64,000 nucleotides of DNA, taken from assembly GCA_963575645.1 (NCBI GenBank), contig OY754464.1:1488001-1552000 (forward strand), written 5' to 3'. The stretch's first letter is position 1; each line of letters starts with the position of its first letter. A program made the translations under genes and the position numbers. The DNA is from Xanthostigma xanthostigma. Lineage: Eukaryota; Arthropoda; Insecta; Raphidioptera; Raphidiidae. The notes under the pieces were generated by a model that saw only the letters and a list, made by a program, of their open reading frames with translations, was not told the origin of the DNA and made no database searches. Positions 32,413 to 45,639 of this stretch are shown here, piece by piece.

Positions 32413-32770
32413 TAGTCAGAGTGCCCGACGGCAAAAATTTTACTGTCACATACTCTCCCCAAACTTTGTATATGGCTTCATTAGGCCTAGTGACCTAGTC
32501 AGACACCTATTTCCTCTATGAGTTTTCTTGATTTTGAGGCGTTTTTCCTCTAAATTTTCCGAAAGATGTCGTTTTGACGACATGTGAAAATTTATAGATA
32601 CTGTTTGTTTTTTTAATTGGATAGCTTCAACTTCAACTTCAACCAAAACGCTAAAATAATGTTCTCTGACAAATAACATGAACCAATTAAAATGTCTGAC
32701 ACCTCAAATATGTCGAATATATTCGAGGTGTCAGACATTTTAAATGGTTCATGTTATTTTCTCTCTCAAC
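32413..32770 (-). mobile_element. dispersed element Z, copy 2
   Basis: Inverted copy of 28415-28745 with a few small indels. Confidence 0.65.
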
Positions 32771-33254
32771 TGAGGACACTTTCACTTATGGCAAGCGTAC
32801 AAACTAGCGTACTCTAGTTACTTATATCTCTATGGTTTAAATACGACATTAGACTGATCCTGATTTATGGAAACTAATTGTTTTGACAATTCTTTCTGCA
32901 AGTCGTTCTCTTGTGCTAAAAAATTGGCAAGAGAATTTTATCATTAAAAATTATAAACTCAATGGTAGCGGCGTGCTCCCTAAAATCGTGCCCCATCCTT
33001 AAGGGAAATTCGTAAGGGGTCGCCTCACTGAGGGTAAACGTGTGCACTAGGGGAGGGGTGTACATTTGGAAAGTGCGCGTGTACGAAGGGTGGACCTCTC
33101 TCACTATGTGCTGATGATGCCACTGCAGCTCTCCCGTATATATGCTGCGCTGCTGCTGCAGGCAGCTCGTCCCTGCAGGGAAGCCGGATTAATGAAACTG
33201 GGTGCCCGCCCGTGTTGTTCGATCAGCTGACTAAAAGGACCCTGTACTCAGTAT
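32771..33254. other. unassigned DNA with a GC-rich patch
   Basis: 33120-33240 is locally GC-rich, with GCTGCTGCTGCAGG and CCCTGCAGGG palindromes. No coding frame stands out. Confidence 0.3.
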
Positions 33255-33840
33255 GCTCTTTATCTTTATACAGTATGTAAATACGTAAGGTGCACATAGG
33301 GAAATTAGCATTGGGAAAAAATGACTGGATCAGAGTGAGCCTTGAAATCTTGTTTTCAATTTGACAGATAATATTCTTTTACAAAATGAATGTGTATACT
33401 ACCGAAGAAAATATTCAAATGATTACAATATAATCGGACTTTTTTTATTAATGGGACATTAAATTCCCAAAAATACTTAAATATGGTGCGAGATCAAATA
33501 TCTCCGCCTATTCGTGTTGAACCTAAAGACATTGGGTCACTGATTTACCAACGCGCATACGTCATACCAGTCAGACAATTTTTGAATGAAATGTTTCCAA
33601 ACAGATGGAGTTGTTTTTTTGTTTTATTTTTGTACAAAAAAAATTAAAATAATGATTTATAAGAGCTTTTTATTATTAAAAAAGCCAAGTAAAATAAAAA
33701 TAAATCAAAATAAAATAGAAATCCTCAAGATTACCACGATAATTCAATAGAAATAACAATTAATGCAGTCATGGCTAACTCTGATCCAAGTATTTTTTCC
33801 CAATGCTAATTTCCCTATGTGTTTACATCTATACTGTATG
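33255..33840. mobile_element. palindromic MITE
   Basis: ACATAGGGAAATTAGCATTG at the left is matched by its complement near the right end, and TATACAGTATGTAAATA by TTTACATCTATACTGTATG. About 590 bp, non-coding interior. Confidence 0.7.
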
Positions 33841-33844
33841 TATA

Positions 33845-34060
33845 CTAGCGGTCCCGCCTGGTTTCATCCGGGTGCAAAAGAACGAATGGGGGGAGGGACA
33901 TATACATGATACACGAAACACGGCTTATGGCAGTAGTGACTAGTGTTATAGTGTAGGTATATTCTCAACAGTGTTTGAAAAAAGTTAATAATTAAAACAT
34001 CATAAACATGGCTGTGACTCATAATTACCTCCCTCCCAATTCTTAGCTCGAATTAGGGGG
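33845..34060 (-). mobile_element. CTAG-ended dispersed element fragment (inverted)
   Basis: CTAGCGGTCCCGCCTGG and GGGTGCAAAAGAACGAATGG are the complement of 44285-44398. The GC-rich hairpin next to CTAG is Helitron-like. Confidence 0.55.
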
Positions 34061-34409
34061 TACCTCCGGTTGACCCTGCAGAACACCCATTTAAAATGTT
34101 CACGCGCTGCCACTGTTGGATAGGCAGAATGCGAAATAGCTGTCTGTATTGATTTTATCGGTCTACAATATATTTCTTCTTTTATAATATCGATACGTGG
34201 TAAAGGATCTCACTGTAGGCGACAGTTGTATAGTATATGTAGTAAGTTAATGAGAATCTAGATTCCGTTGCTCCATAGTCTCAGTCCTCGAAGCTTACAG
34301 CTGCAAGTACACATTTGATGCCATTGGATAAATGGACCAGATCACGACAAAATTGTTACGTCATGAACTTACTGCAGTTATTAAATTGGAACCAAGGCTA
34401 ACAATTTGA

Positions 34410-34560
34410 TGGTATTTAAATTTCAAAATGTCTCAATAATTTTCTTTCCAAATTAGTTGGACCCACTACCCTTCAGCCAGGTCTTCGATTTTGTGTTCAG
34501 ACATTACAAAAGAAGTTTTACACAAACACGGTGCAAATATCTCAAGGGCTATTTTACAAA
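34410..34560 (+). repeat. dispersed repeat R, copy 2
   Basis: Contains CAGGTCTTCGATTTTGTGTT and ACATTACAAAAGAAG. Confidence 0.65.
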
Positions 34561-34799
34561 AAAAAATTCACAAAGTTAAAAATTCACAGCTTGGTTAGGT
34601 CCCACTAATAATAATAATAATTCGTTTAACACTCGTTTCTCGACTTTATGTCATAACAGACGCCATTCGCACCATTACTATTTTCCATCTATCACACTTC
34701 CCGTTATTTTCTATATTTTTTTTCAACTTCAACTAATTCATAGCAATTGGCGAATAAAAGAATTTTGGGACATTCGGATAAAGTAGGCAAATTTTGAGC

Positions 34800-35026
34800 A
34801 TAGAAGACTGACAGGTAATCGGCCATGGTCTTGAATAAGGAACCATTTCGATATTTAACTAGAATTATTGAGGGAAACCATGGAAAACCTCAAGAAGATG
34901 GCAGGTACAGGAATTACAGTTTCTCGGTGACTGGCAGCAGGAAAAAATCCCAACCACATCTGCTCCCGCCGGGATCCGAACCCGATACCTTCCGAATGCG
35001 AGTCTAGTGCTACACCGCTCCGTTGT
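34800..35026 (-). mobile_element. tRNA-derived SINE
   Basis: On the minus strand the head reads AGCGGTGTAGCACTAGACTC, then GGGTTCGGATCCCG (B box), followed by GGGAGCAGATGTGG and a body of about 170 bp. Not a functional tRNA. It is inserted between two copies of repeat R. Confidence 0.7.
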
Positions 35027-35190
35027 ATTTGTAGGTCCCACTATCCTTCATCCAGGTCTTCGATTTTGTGTTCAGTCATTACAAAAGAAGTGTTACATTT
35101 TTCACAGTGCCTCAAATACCGACCCAAAAATGTTTGATAGCGCTCCTACTATTTGTAGTTGTTATACGATAGTCCAATTTCAATCAATAT
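35027..35190 (+). repeat. dispersed repeat R, copy 3
   Basis: GTCCCACTATCCTTCATCC and CTTCGATTTTGTGTTCAG. Confidence 0.65.
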
Positions 35191-35925
35191 GAAAACCGCC
35201 GACAGCCGTCACGATCATAGATCATTAATTTGACTATGAACTCTAGCAGACTTTCTACTCATGATTCCTAGATCACAAAACACCAGACTGCTTTAATCTG
35301 CATTCTGCATGTCCTTTTGCATTGTACATGTACGGTCGTTTCTCTGAGCATTACCTTTTATAGTCATGTATATAAAGGAATAGATATGTTAGGAATTCCG
35401 TAATGATATTGAAAATGAAATGTGCTTTGCAATTGCGCTATTGGCACCGGGTTGACTTGGCACGTTCAGACGCTCCTCTAAGATGTTAATATTACCTCTA
35501 GCAATATAGTGCAATTATAGGCTTCGTTGAATAATCATAGCGCACAGAGTGCGCCGGCCAAGTTTTCGCAAAACACCGTGCTTTATATTTACACGAACCA
35601 TTTCGAGTCGATTTCGACCCCCCTCTATATCCGATACAGAACTGATTTTTTTCAGGGGGGTTAAAGTTAGCATAAAGAAGCAGCGTGCCAAATTTCATAC
35701 GTCTAGGCGGAATAGATTCCAAGTTGCGAGTGTCCAAAAATCACGATTTTGGGTACTTTGACTTTGGGAGCATCGACCTGAATGCATCAACCGGTCGTCC
35801 GAAGACTATTCGCGTCTTGTCGATGTAATATAATTAAGTGTGGTATAATATTTTACGTCTATATAGAAAAGATTTCATTTGAGTAGAATAAATAAGAATA
35901 TAACTTTACAAGAAATGCCACCAAA
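35191..35925. other. unassigned region
   Basis: Contains a moderately GC-rich stretch at 35550-35760 with overlapping frames on both strands, probably an unidentified repeat. Confidence 0.3.
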
Positions 35926-36125
35926 TGCCGAAAAAAAGAAGTGAGATCTAAGAGATGCCAAGGTTTTATGTTTTATATTATATGAATAAATGACTACTGT
36001 ATGTAAACTTGCCCAAGTGAAAACTTGGCACCTTCTTAGATCTCACGTCTTTTTTTGCGGCAAAGTCGGCAAATCCGTTTGTTTTTGCATCGAACTTGGA
36101 TCTTTTTTCACATTTATGTTCTTGA
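35926..36125. mobile_element. palindromic MITE Q, copy 1
   Basis: AAGTGAGATCTAAGAGATGCC and its complement GGCACCTTCTTAGATCTCAC form the arms. The right flank TTTCACATTTATGTT also occurs in the copy at 51261-51506. Confidence 0.65.
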
Positions 36126-36249
36126 TGGTATGATATTCTCGACGACTATTAAATTGTTTCCATCACATCTTCCTGGTATGTATCATAGTTATTCTGTTGG
36201 CACTATTTCAGGGTAATACCCTGTGTTCCTTTATAGCTTTCATCCTTTA

Positions 36250-36380
36250 TTACCGCCTAAGTATATAGCTAAATGGCGAGAGAACGAGACTCAAATTCGG
36301 GAGATATTGGGTTCGAATCTCGTGGAGAGCAGATGTGGCTAAGATTTTTTTTTTCAAACGACTCATGGTTACTCCGCATG
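36250..36380 (+). mobile_element. tRNA-derived SINE head
   Basis: AAATGGCGAGAGAACGAGAC with B box GGGTTCGAATCTCG, then GAGAGCAGATGTGGCTAAGA, as in the SINE at 34800-35026. Confidence 0.6.
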
Positions 36381-37569
36381 AGCTGTCACAATTCATTTTT
36401 AGAAAATCTAACCTCATTTGATACATTTACGATTTTCACTATTTTTTTCTGATTTGAGACCAATTTTTAGACTTGGTACAATCCATGTAATATTTAAAAA
36501 CTCTATTTTGGCATTAAATTAATATGAACTTAAACGTTCTTAAATTGTTTAGAAAATAAAATAAAATTTATTTGTCTATTAATATTTGGAACATTTGCGC
36601 TAAAAAACTAACTAATTTAAATATACACTTCAATTGTCAAAGTCGACTTGTCAAACTGTTTGTAAAATCTCCGACATACGTACATATTTGCATTTCTCTC
36701 ACACTCATGTCTCGTGAACATCGAAGGATTTTCTCTCTTTACGTTCCTCTTCACGCCGCTACCCCCTCGTCTTTTTTACTATTATCGGTTGAAAGAAGCC
36801 CTTTTAAAGAAATTTCACCAAAAAAAAATTAGTGATAACAGATCTGTGGACTAAAGGCATTAGTTTAAAAAAAAAATGTCCCAATCGGTTGAGTAGGGAT
36901 TGCTGGCGAATTGGCTAGAGAAATAGGGCTTGTGTTTTAAATATATAGATTATGTCTTCGGAAATTCACAGTAGAACTGGTTCAGTAGAGGGTGTTTGGC
37001 GTGCAATTCGACGACATTTTTAAAAGTCCAACAAAAGTTGTAACTTGTAAAAGAATTAGCTGTAATTTAGTGTAATAAAACAATTTTACTGGCATATGAA
37101 AATACGTAGTCCGGCTGTACAAAGACATCATTATGCCGAATCTAACAGTCCCTCTAATTCTCTACACGCAGTCTGTTACTTGCAGGATTGCTTCGTCAGA
37201 CTTCATCTTTATTAAACACGGCCACATAAAGTCATATAATAATATAATATCTAATGAACGTGTATCTTTAATGAATACATGAATAATAAACCGTATTTAA
37301 ATTAGTCCAATTCAAATGTCGCTAGTATGGAGCTCATAACGTTAGGGTACAAAGACGAGTCTGGTATCCTAGGTAACTCAGATAGTTGTCTACGAAATGG
37401 TAACGATGGCAAGGTTACTAGATTGCAGAGGCTGCTTCGTTCCTTTGAAATATTTAGGGAATGACGTCATCCGGCGGACCTGTCAATTATTTACGTGGCT
37501 ACGGCTGTTGTTTATAACCGTTTATAAGAAATCAAAAGACAGAATATTGATAGTATCTAGACTTAATAT
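36381..37569. other. unassigned region
   Basis: A possible retroposon tail lies at 36870-36950 (CCCAATCGGTTGAGTAGGGA). Otherwise nothing recognised. Confidence 0.35.
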
Positions 37570-37795
37570 GACAAAGAGGTAAAGTTTGTAAGTTTGTAGG
37601 ACGTCATATCCGAAACTACTCATCCGATTTCAAATTTTTTTCACCAATATTTAGAATGAACCTTCAGGATGGACATAGGCTATTATAGGGTTTAAAATAA
37701 AAGAGCTTTTCGTGGAGACCAATTTTGCAACGCAAGTTGACAAAAAAACGGTGGCAATCTACAAATTCCAGCGAAGCCGGACCGGGCCGTTGGTT
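37570..37795 (+). mobile_element. Helitron-like tail
   Basis: CCGAAACTACTCATCCGATT, GAGACCAATTTTGCAACGC, then AAGCCGGACCGGGCCGTTGG, a decayed form of the GCCGGGCCGGGTCGCTAG end at 48073. Confidence 0.65.
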
Positions 37796-38214
37796 TGTAA
37801 TAAATAGAATTTTTAAGGTAAGAATTTTATACAGTCTTAGTTAAATATAAATTACATTTTTGATACTGTCATAGGTTGATAAAAATATTAAATGTCCGCC
37901 AGCGACGTCATTCCCGTGCTTACGCTGATTGGTCAGATAGAGCTAAGCAGCTTTTGTAATCTACTAACCTTGAACGCTGGAAACTAGATTTTAAAGTGGA
38001 TATAGGATACTTTTTTTCCTATGGGTACCACCCTCGGATAAAAACAGTCGATATTAACGCGTGAGTGAAGTCGTGGGCAGAAGCTAGTATAAAAATTACA
38101 GCCAACTGGGCGACGGGACTTCAAAAATGTTGATATTTGATTATAATAAAGAAAATAAAATTTCTGATATCGCGTGAGGTGACGCGGGTAATGGCTAGTA
38201 TTCAATATGATATT

Positions 38215-38565
38215 TGCTATTCGTTGCCATGGTTACCTACATAATATGTTCCACGTCATGCAAAAATTGATCAAAGCATGCCGAACTAGTTTATTTTTGA
38301 CACATCCATAAAACAAAAGAGCGGTTGATTTTGTTTAGAAAAAAAAATTTAATGAAACTTTCTTCAAAAAATAAATAGAATAATAAGCCGTTATGAAAAG
38401 TATACCATTAGTATATAAAAAACGCCGTTATAGCATTCTGCGTATGCGGAGATTTTCCCCAAAAACAATAGGGCTCTTCATATTTGCATACCAAACATCC
38501 TTCCACAATTTGATTTCAATCCGCTCATCCGTTTGACCTGTATCGTGTTCACAGACTAACAGACG
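38215..38565 (+). repeat. dispersed repeat T, copy 2
   Basis: Complement of 15895-16275. The upstream 100 bp ends twice in GCTAGTA (38075-38085 and 38190-38200), suggesting nested CTAG-ended elements. Confidence 0.65.
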
Positions 38566-39695
38566 CATAGAGTTTTTCCAAAAATATGTTTTTTGGATTC
38601 GGGGGACCTCAAAACGGAAAGATATTGTAAAATTTTTGAAAAGTGTTTTTTGACCTAAACTAGTACCATTCCCCGTTTGTGAGTTGGAATGGTAAAAATA
38701 AGGTTTTGTGGTATGACAAAATTACTGTTTAGTATACAACATTAAATCAAAAATACAGTTATTACCAACTTAAACGACTGATGATTGCGTTTTCAAGGTT
38801 CAGCACCCAAACGTGCATATTATATACGCGTGACTTTTGTCAACATCAGGTATAATAAGGGTTGAACATGTAGGGGATGCTTAAATGAAATTATCATAGT
38901 AAAACAGTTTTATTGACACGTGATATTGTGAGACTGTAAGCAGTGGATTATGTTGTATTTGACGGATATTCCTAGACAATAAAGCCACCCATATCTGCTT
39001 GTTTAAATGTCAATACAGCAGTCAGTAATCACGTATTCCTTTCCAACCATATTTTGTCTTAATATAGTTATATATTAGCCGCAGCCCGTGATTCCACACG
39101 CGATTGAGATGAAACGCGTTTTATATACCCGTACTTCCACCATAAAATTGCTGTACTTCCCCAATGCACTCTAATTTAGCCTTTGAAATTTTTATTTTTA
39201 ATCAAAGTAAAATGTAATTACTTCTGGATAGTGTATCTTTTTGTTTGTGAATGAATTTTTAGAATCGGTTCGGTAGTTCCTGCAGAGATTACTCCCGTAC
39301 ATACAAACAAACAAACATACTTTTACCTTCTTTTATATATTAGTTAGGGATAACGACTGGGATCGTTCCATAATTTCATACCTAACCTAGAATATTATAC
39401 GCTGACGGACAAACGAACATCTGGTTTGTCGTTCATCGGTTCGTTTTGCCGCGATGACGTCACATGACCGCCAATGACTGTACTGCTCGAATCAAATTAC
39501 GTTATTAACAGACGTGAAAAGTTTCTGACTGAAAAATAATGTGATTTTAATTTTACATATAATTGTGTTTTTTCCATACAATTCTTATCGTGTAAATTTA
39601 ATTATAATAGAAACGTGACTTTTAAATTAGTAGGACATTCCCATTATATGACTGCACATTTTTGAGAAAAACAACGCATAACGGTGTCATATTAA
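38566..39695. other. unassigned region with a LINE-type tail
   Basis: 39245-39345 carries TTTAGAATCGGTTCGGTAGTT and a CAAACAAACAAACATAC tail. No gene. Confidence 0.4.
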
Positions 39696-39699
39696 ATAC

Positions 39700-40870
39700 A
39701 GAGTAAACTCCATTTAACGTCACTCGATACAACGAGAAACTCCTTAAAACGTCGAAATTACTTAACTCTAGTTGGTTTACCTTGTTGCTCATACAATGAT
39801 ACACTCTAAATAACGACACACCCACTCTGAATAACGACAACAATACGTCATCATTAAGCAATAAACAGTACTTGTTTGTTATTTTGTTGCTTTGTTGTCG
39901 GGAACATGCGTACCGAAGATTCTAAAAAATTCGTTCTTTTGTTTGTTGGGATTATCTTTCATAATATGTTTAGCTCAGCTACTTATATATAAGTTATCAT
40001 ATTCTTAGTTGCCCATGCAAACTTGCAAACTGAGTAAAAGAAACTCTTTGTGTGTTGACGAAAATATTAAAGGATTATTTCTTCTCTCCGTTTAAGGAGG
40101 TTGAGCCGTTTTACGAAGATAATGAAAAAATCTGAAATACAGTTTTTTTAATAGATTTTTTATGACAAAATTTTCTGTAAAAAATCCAAAATCATTAGGA
40201 GATTTATAAAGTTAAAAATTAATTAAAAACTTTTACATATAGTCTTATGGAAAATATGTCAAGCTAGCATGCAAACTGTTCATTTTAATTCTTGCAAATA
40301 ACCAAATAATGTCAGCAGTTCCAAAAACTATCTATGTAAAGCATCGATGTCTTACGCATATTTTAATATTTTTTCCAATTTAATTAGGAGACTTTTAATC
40401 AATAAAAAAAATTATTAAACCTTAGCACTTTTCGATTATGGACTTTTATTCTTGACAGTTTTAACAATTTTAACTGAATTTTCAACTTTTTAATGATTTA
40501 ATTTTAATTTTTATTACTTCTAATTTCTTTTTTCAATTATTTACTGCAAAAAATATGTAAAATACAGATATTTACATAAATGTATTTTTTTAACCTAACT
40601 TTGTACAAAAAATACAAAAGTTAGTCCATTAAGTATAAAGTACTGAAATAATTAATTAATATTAAAAAAAATATTTATTTATGCCTTTATGACAATAATT
40701 TATTGGTATCATCGACTTATAAACTATAAAAGTTCCCATTTAGAATTCGACTTACTTTTGATTGGGACTGTAACGGATCAACCTCCTTAACGACAACTCT
40801 CAATAACGCCACAAAGTGCACAGTACCTTGAGTGTCGCTATATGTATAGAGTTTAGACTGTATTGTTATT
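39700..40870. mobile_element. composite: element with AACGTC/GACGTT-rich ends split by a piggyBac MITE
   Basis: The outer ends carry repeated TAACG(A/T)C motifs (ACTCCATTTAACGTCACTCG at the left; CAATAACGCCAC and GAGTTTAGACTGTATT at the right), recalling pogo-type ends. The interior is mostly the MITE at 40096-40786. Confidence 0.4.
40096..40786. mobile_element. piggyBac-type MITE with TTAA duplication
   Basis: GGAGGTTGAGCCGTT at the left and AACGGATCAACCTCC at the right are inverted ends, directly flanked by TTAA at 40092-40095 and 40787-40790. The 691-bp interior is AT-rich and non-coding. Confidence 0.75.
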
Positions 40871-41268
40871 GCGCGTTGCAACTATTATATTGTTCTTCGT
40901 TCGTGTATAATTCTCGATAATATTCAAAATTTATGTAAATATTGCAATTAAACTCTAAAAAAACAATAACATTATACCTATTGTTAGAATGATAAAATCG
41001 ACATAAAACGGTTATGTCGTTCGACAAAACAATAGATTTATAATTGCATTGTGTTTACGGACGTTAAACGTTAGTTTCATGCCCGTAGATAATCGATTTA
41101 GGGTAAATGCATCGATTTCCGACCAGTAATGTATGTTCGACTTCTAAACAAACTAGATTAATGCATAACATATATGCAACAAACCGAACTATAAATAATT
41201 ACTCTCAGTATTTTATCGATAATATATTTCACCGACGCCAAGCAAAATCAGAAAAAAACACTGTCTAA

Positions 41269-41683
41269 AGGCCGCTGCACACGAGGCTAGAAACATTGCT
41301 TGGAGTTCTGCTGGTCGATATGCTGGGTACTAGGCTGGAAATTACGTCACTGCGGACTCGCCTGCTAGCTCACAAGAGAGGTTTAAAAATTAGAACAGGG
41401 GCTATTTTCCTTGCTAGGTATGAGCAAGAACAAATCAGGAAGCAGTATCTTGTCACGTGGGCGACTTGAACAAACGCCCAGAGTCAGACAACCGTCACGT
41501 TTTGCTCTGTGTTTATAATATTTGAACTGTCACTGCGAGCGCAGCAGATTTATTCATAAAATTAGCTTGAAAAAACGTCTCGTGTGAAGCGAGCACATAA
41601 CACTAATCAAGAAAATCAGCGCTAGAAAACTAGTAGGAAAATCTAGTAACGAATCTAGCAGCAATTCTCGTGTGCAGCGGCCT
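41269..41683. mobile_element. Harbinger-type MITE, copy 2
   Basis: Same 17-bp ends as 764-1187, flanked by TAA at 41266-41268 and 41684-41686. Confidence 0.8.
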
Positions 41684-41686
41684 TAA

Positions 41687-41995
41687 AGTCCACTACACAC
41701 GAGGCCGGATTTGCCGCTAGGTTCCTTGATATATTTTTATACTAGTTTTCTAGCGCTGATTTTCTTAAATGCTATTATGTGCTCGCTTCACACGAGACGT
41801 CTTTACAAGCATGCTCTGCAGGTAGATTCGATGCGCGCGCAGTGTGATAGAACGGTAACAAAAGTGCATGTTTATTGTCTCTGAACAGAACACACACTAT
41901 GGCATAGTGTTGGTTTGTGAGCGTTTGTTCCAGTCGCCCACGTGACAAGATACTGCTTCCTGATTGGTTCTTGCTCATACCTAGCAGCAATTTTT
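41687..41995 (-). mobile_element. Harbinger-type MITE, truncated inverted copy
   Basis: An inverted, 5'-truncated copy adjoining the full one. The 71-aa frame inside is a shadow. Confidence 0.75.
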
Positions 41996-42900
41996 TCTCT
42001 CAGAGGATACATTCGAATACAATGATACAATCCTCTAAGAGAAAAATTTGTTAGAAGAGTAGTTTCTATTTCAAGAAATTCAAAAACTGTTTTCTGATTT
42101 TTATATTTTTGTTCGTTTTTATCAGAGTTTTCAAATCCAAGTATATCTACTAAAACATTGGAATGCAGACTGCATTCCTATGTTTTATGGAAGTAGCACT
42201 CTCGGAAACCAGAGCTCGTACCAGTGTATGTTGGCTGGCAGAATCTCTAATACGGTGGATTGTTGAACGTCTATAATCTACAATCTATGTATCTAAAAAA
42301 ATTTAAACTGTAGTATTTACCTATTGCTTTTTTAAGTGTGTTTTCCCATTTTCAACCTCATTCTCTTATAACGTTATCTTTTTTAAGTGGGCACCTAATT
42401 AAAAGATCAAATGATTCGCAATTTCTAGAAAATATAATATATAGGTAGGTAATATAAATATAATTCACTGGAAAAACAATTAATCTTATCTCAGGTGAGT
42501 CAAGGTTTGTCAATACAAATTATCTTTGCTACAATAAATAAAATCAAATGTAGAAGATAGGAGGTAGTGTTCTGTTTGTGAATGCCTATATGCAGCGGGG
42601 GAATAAAATATTAGGCCATTTACCGCCCAACGACCGATAACGGACCATTCCAGCAGCTTTACGAACACTTTGATAGTGATTTATGCGTTCTAAAATCAGC
42701 CCTAATGTGAATCTGAACGGTTTATGGTGCTCCTATAATAAACCATCTGACGTCTGTAATGATACAAATTAATGTGATGTGATTGTGCTTCGGGTCATTC
42801 GCGTTTCGAATGGTTTGCGAGGAAATTTTGTAGACCGAAATGCAATCTCGTCGACTTGAGAATTTAGTTACAATTCTCGACTCATATTTGCGAAAAAATC
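41996..42900. other. unassigned region with repeat U
   Basis: 42160-42250 (ATTGGAATGCAGACTGCATTCC and TGTATGTTGGCTGGCAGA) is related to 44440-44620 and 56490-56600. Confidence 0.45.
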
Positions 42901-42959
42901 ATCAAAAATACAAGATTATTTACAACTGTTGAAAAAAGTATAATTTTCTCAAAGCTTAT

Positions 42960-43240
42960 TAAAAAAAACTTTTTCTTCATATCTCGATCGAAAGTACATA
43001 CTTTAGTCATCAATTGTAAGGCAGAAAGTCTAACATTTACGCGTTGGTGGGATTACACGCACTGATGCGGGAAGTACATACGTTCAGGCGACAATAAAGC
43101 AAAAATAACCTATCAACTGTTGTTAAGATGTCGTTTCCATAGCAACCCTATTACATTTTAGCTAATAGTCGTGACCAGCTGTCATTCGTGCTTTTACGTA
43201 TAACCTCAAAGCTGCTTGCTTGGAATGCCCCTGTGTTTTT
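42960..43240. repeat. dispersed repeat V, copy 1
   Basis: AACCCTATTACATTTTAGCT and TTTACGTATAACCTCAAAGC recur in inverted orientation at 53060-53260. Confidence 0.6.
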
Positions 43241-43771
43241 ATATATATTTTACGCAGTTACTAAACATTTTCGGCGACAAAAATGTTTTGTCCTCGAAAC
43301 ATAATTGGCTAGGCTACATAATTTATCCAAAAATTACAACCAGTTTCTTGCGGCAGAAAAAAACTTTTCCATTCGGATAAAGTCGCGGGTAATATTCAAA
43401 AGCTTATACTAAATTGTATTAATTTGTAACCTCTGATCATCTGATGTATAAAACCGCTGATAATATCTCCCAGATTTACGCAATATAAGAACAACTACAT
43501 ATTTATAATATGCAAAACTTAATCGTTTCAGGACAAATTTATGTTCCCTGTAACAACATTAATTCAAAACTCGTGACCAACCTTCGAGAATTTACCATTT
43601 TTGCTAGCATTTATTTCACTTCGCTTTTTAAGTAGGCTCAAATCTTATCTATACTTCTATACTAATTATATATTATGTAGGTAAAGGTAAAGAGTTTGTT
43701 TGTTTGTTTGATTATTTGGTTGAACGCGCTGATCTCAGGAACTACTGGTTCGAATTGAAAATTTTTTTTGA

Positions 43772-44105
43772 CGTGTTAACGTCTTATAAATTGATGAAAC
43801 ACCACCAGCACACACGAAAAAGAGTAACGTTCCGCAATCGAGAGCGCGATATAAGCGATAGAGATGCACGATTGGCCCAAGCGTCGGCTTGTGCGCATTT
43901 CTCCCTCTTCTCGCGTGACGTCAGAGAGTAGTGTGCGTTCAACATTTTTTTGCTTAAAAATATGTATTTTGCTTTGTTTGATCAAATTATTAGTCGGTAA
44001 AAATATAGTTTGACAGCTACTAAAATTTAGGTTATGTATTATTAAATATGATATTCGAGCGGAATACGTTATCACGTAAAACTATCGTCCGTAAACCGAC
44101 TTTAC
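43772..44105 (+). mobile_element. dispersed element W, copy 3
   Basis: The longest plus-strand copy, from ACGTCTTATAAATTGATGAA to CGTCCGTAAACCGACTTTAC. It is related to 14515-15112 and to the insertion at 18056-18206. Confidence 0.65.
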
Positions 44106-44284
44106 ACACAACCAATTTTTTTGTTGGATAGCGCATTTATCGAGGAAGGCTGTAGGCTATAATGCTATATAATATCACGCTACGACCAATATGAGCGGAG
44201 CATCAATGAAAAATGTTGCAAAATTTACTCAAAATGTGTACGTCCGACAAAAACTTTCGAACGGTAACCCCGATCATCATGAAA

Positions 44285-44398
44285 TTTGGACACAACATTC
44301 ATCTCGGTAGACTAAGATGAATGTGCGTACTCATGTCCCCCCATTCGTTATTTTGCACCCGGGTGAAACCGGGCGGGACCGCTATAGTAATTAAAACT
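44285..44398 (+). mobile_element. CTA(T)AG-ended dispersed element fragment
   Basis: ACCCGGGTGAAACCGGGCGG then GACCGCTATAG; the complement is at 33845-33960. Confidence 0.5.
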
Positions 44399-44689
44399 TT
44401 GAATACATAACAGTAGGTATACAATATTATCATGTTTACTGGTACGAGCTCAGGTTCTTGGGAGGGTTAATTCCCACAAAACATTGAAAAGCAAACTATA
44501 TTCCAATGTGTTCCCGGAGATGTGTATAAAAAAATCAGCCAGCCGGCATACACAGACCGTCTGGCTAATTCCCATAAAAGATTGGAATGTTAATTACATT
44601 CCAATGTTTCTCCTGGAGGGATTCTATTCAACGACACGGCTTCTTTGCAATTTGGTGTACTAAAAAACCCATTTGTAAAGTATTATGGA

Positions 44690-45012
44690 TTCCATATATT
44701 TATTACCGTCTCTATATTGCAAGCAAAGATCGGGGAAAGACTTAAACACTACGGTGCAGACATATATACGTCTGTCTCACTTATTATACTCTGAGTTTCA
44801 TGCGCATGTCCGTGAATGGATGCGCGTTAGTTTGCACATGAAACTAAGCTGTGAAAGGGAGGTGGCTTGCTCTATTCCACTTACTAATTGCAGCCCCACT
44901 ACAGACGCGACACTTGCGCACAACGGTTTTAAGTAAAAAGAAAGAGATAATAAAACAGTCATTTGCTGTCTCACTTCATGAGCCACGCTTCCACTTACGG
45001 CTACTAGCAATT
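44690..45012 (+). repeat. dispersed repeat S, copy 2
   Basis: Inverted relative to 29995-30320, about 90 percent identical by eye. Confidence 0.75.
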
Positions 45013-45639
45013 TATTAAATATACGATGGATTTAATATTGCCGACTATAACATCAAAAATAATAGGATGGAGTTGTTCGCAGAAAAGAGCTACCAACACA
45101 ATAGAGTGATCGATTTTCTCGAGGGTCGTTGTTATTTATTCTGAGAACACAATCATATTTACGGGAGTTTCAACCTCCACACTCGCAGACTGCAGCTTCT
45201 CATTGTAGAAAAGTATGCAGCCGGACTCTGAACTGTGGACTCAGATCGCGGTCATGCGCTCCTCACATGACCAGCAGAAATGCAAATTCGATTCACTCCG
45301 ATTCCAATCATATTCGTGATTCATTTTATTCATTGATTCCGAGTTAAAGAGGCAACAATGAACGAAAATATGTTTGTATGGAATTTTTGAAGTGCAGGCG
45401 CCACATTGATTCCGATCGAATATGGAGCTAGTAAGGGTAAGAAGAAAGGAATATAACAGAGGTACTGGTTTAGAGAAATTAGATAACTTGCTAACAGATC
45501 ACAAAAATTGGAAAGGCGTTTTTATCACATAGTAAATAATTATGTTTTATCCTAACCCAACTGCACACAGAATTCCACTAACTAAAGAGCAAACTGTAGA
45601 TATAAATACTCTACGTTTACAGGTTAGTATGATCTATGC

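Noticed and set aside
44685-44936. 83-aa gene matching a 71-aa frame at 30117-30332
   Set aside because: The similarity is due to dispersed repeat S being present twice. The DNA is conserved equally outside the frame.
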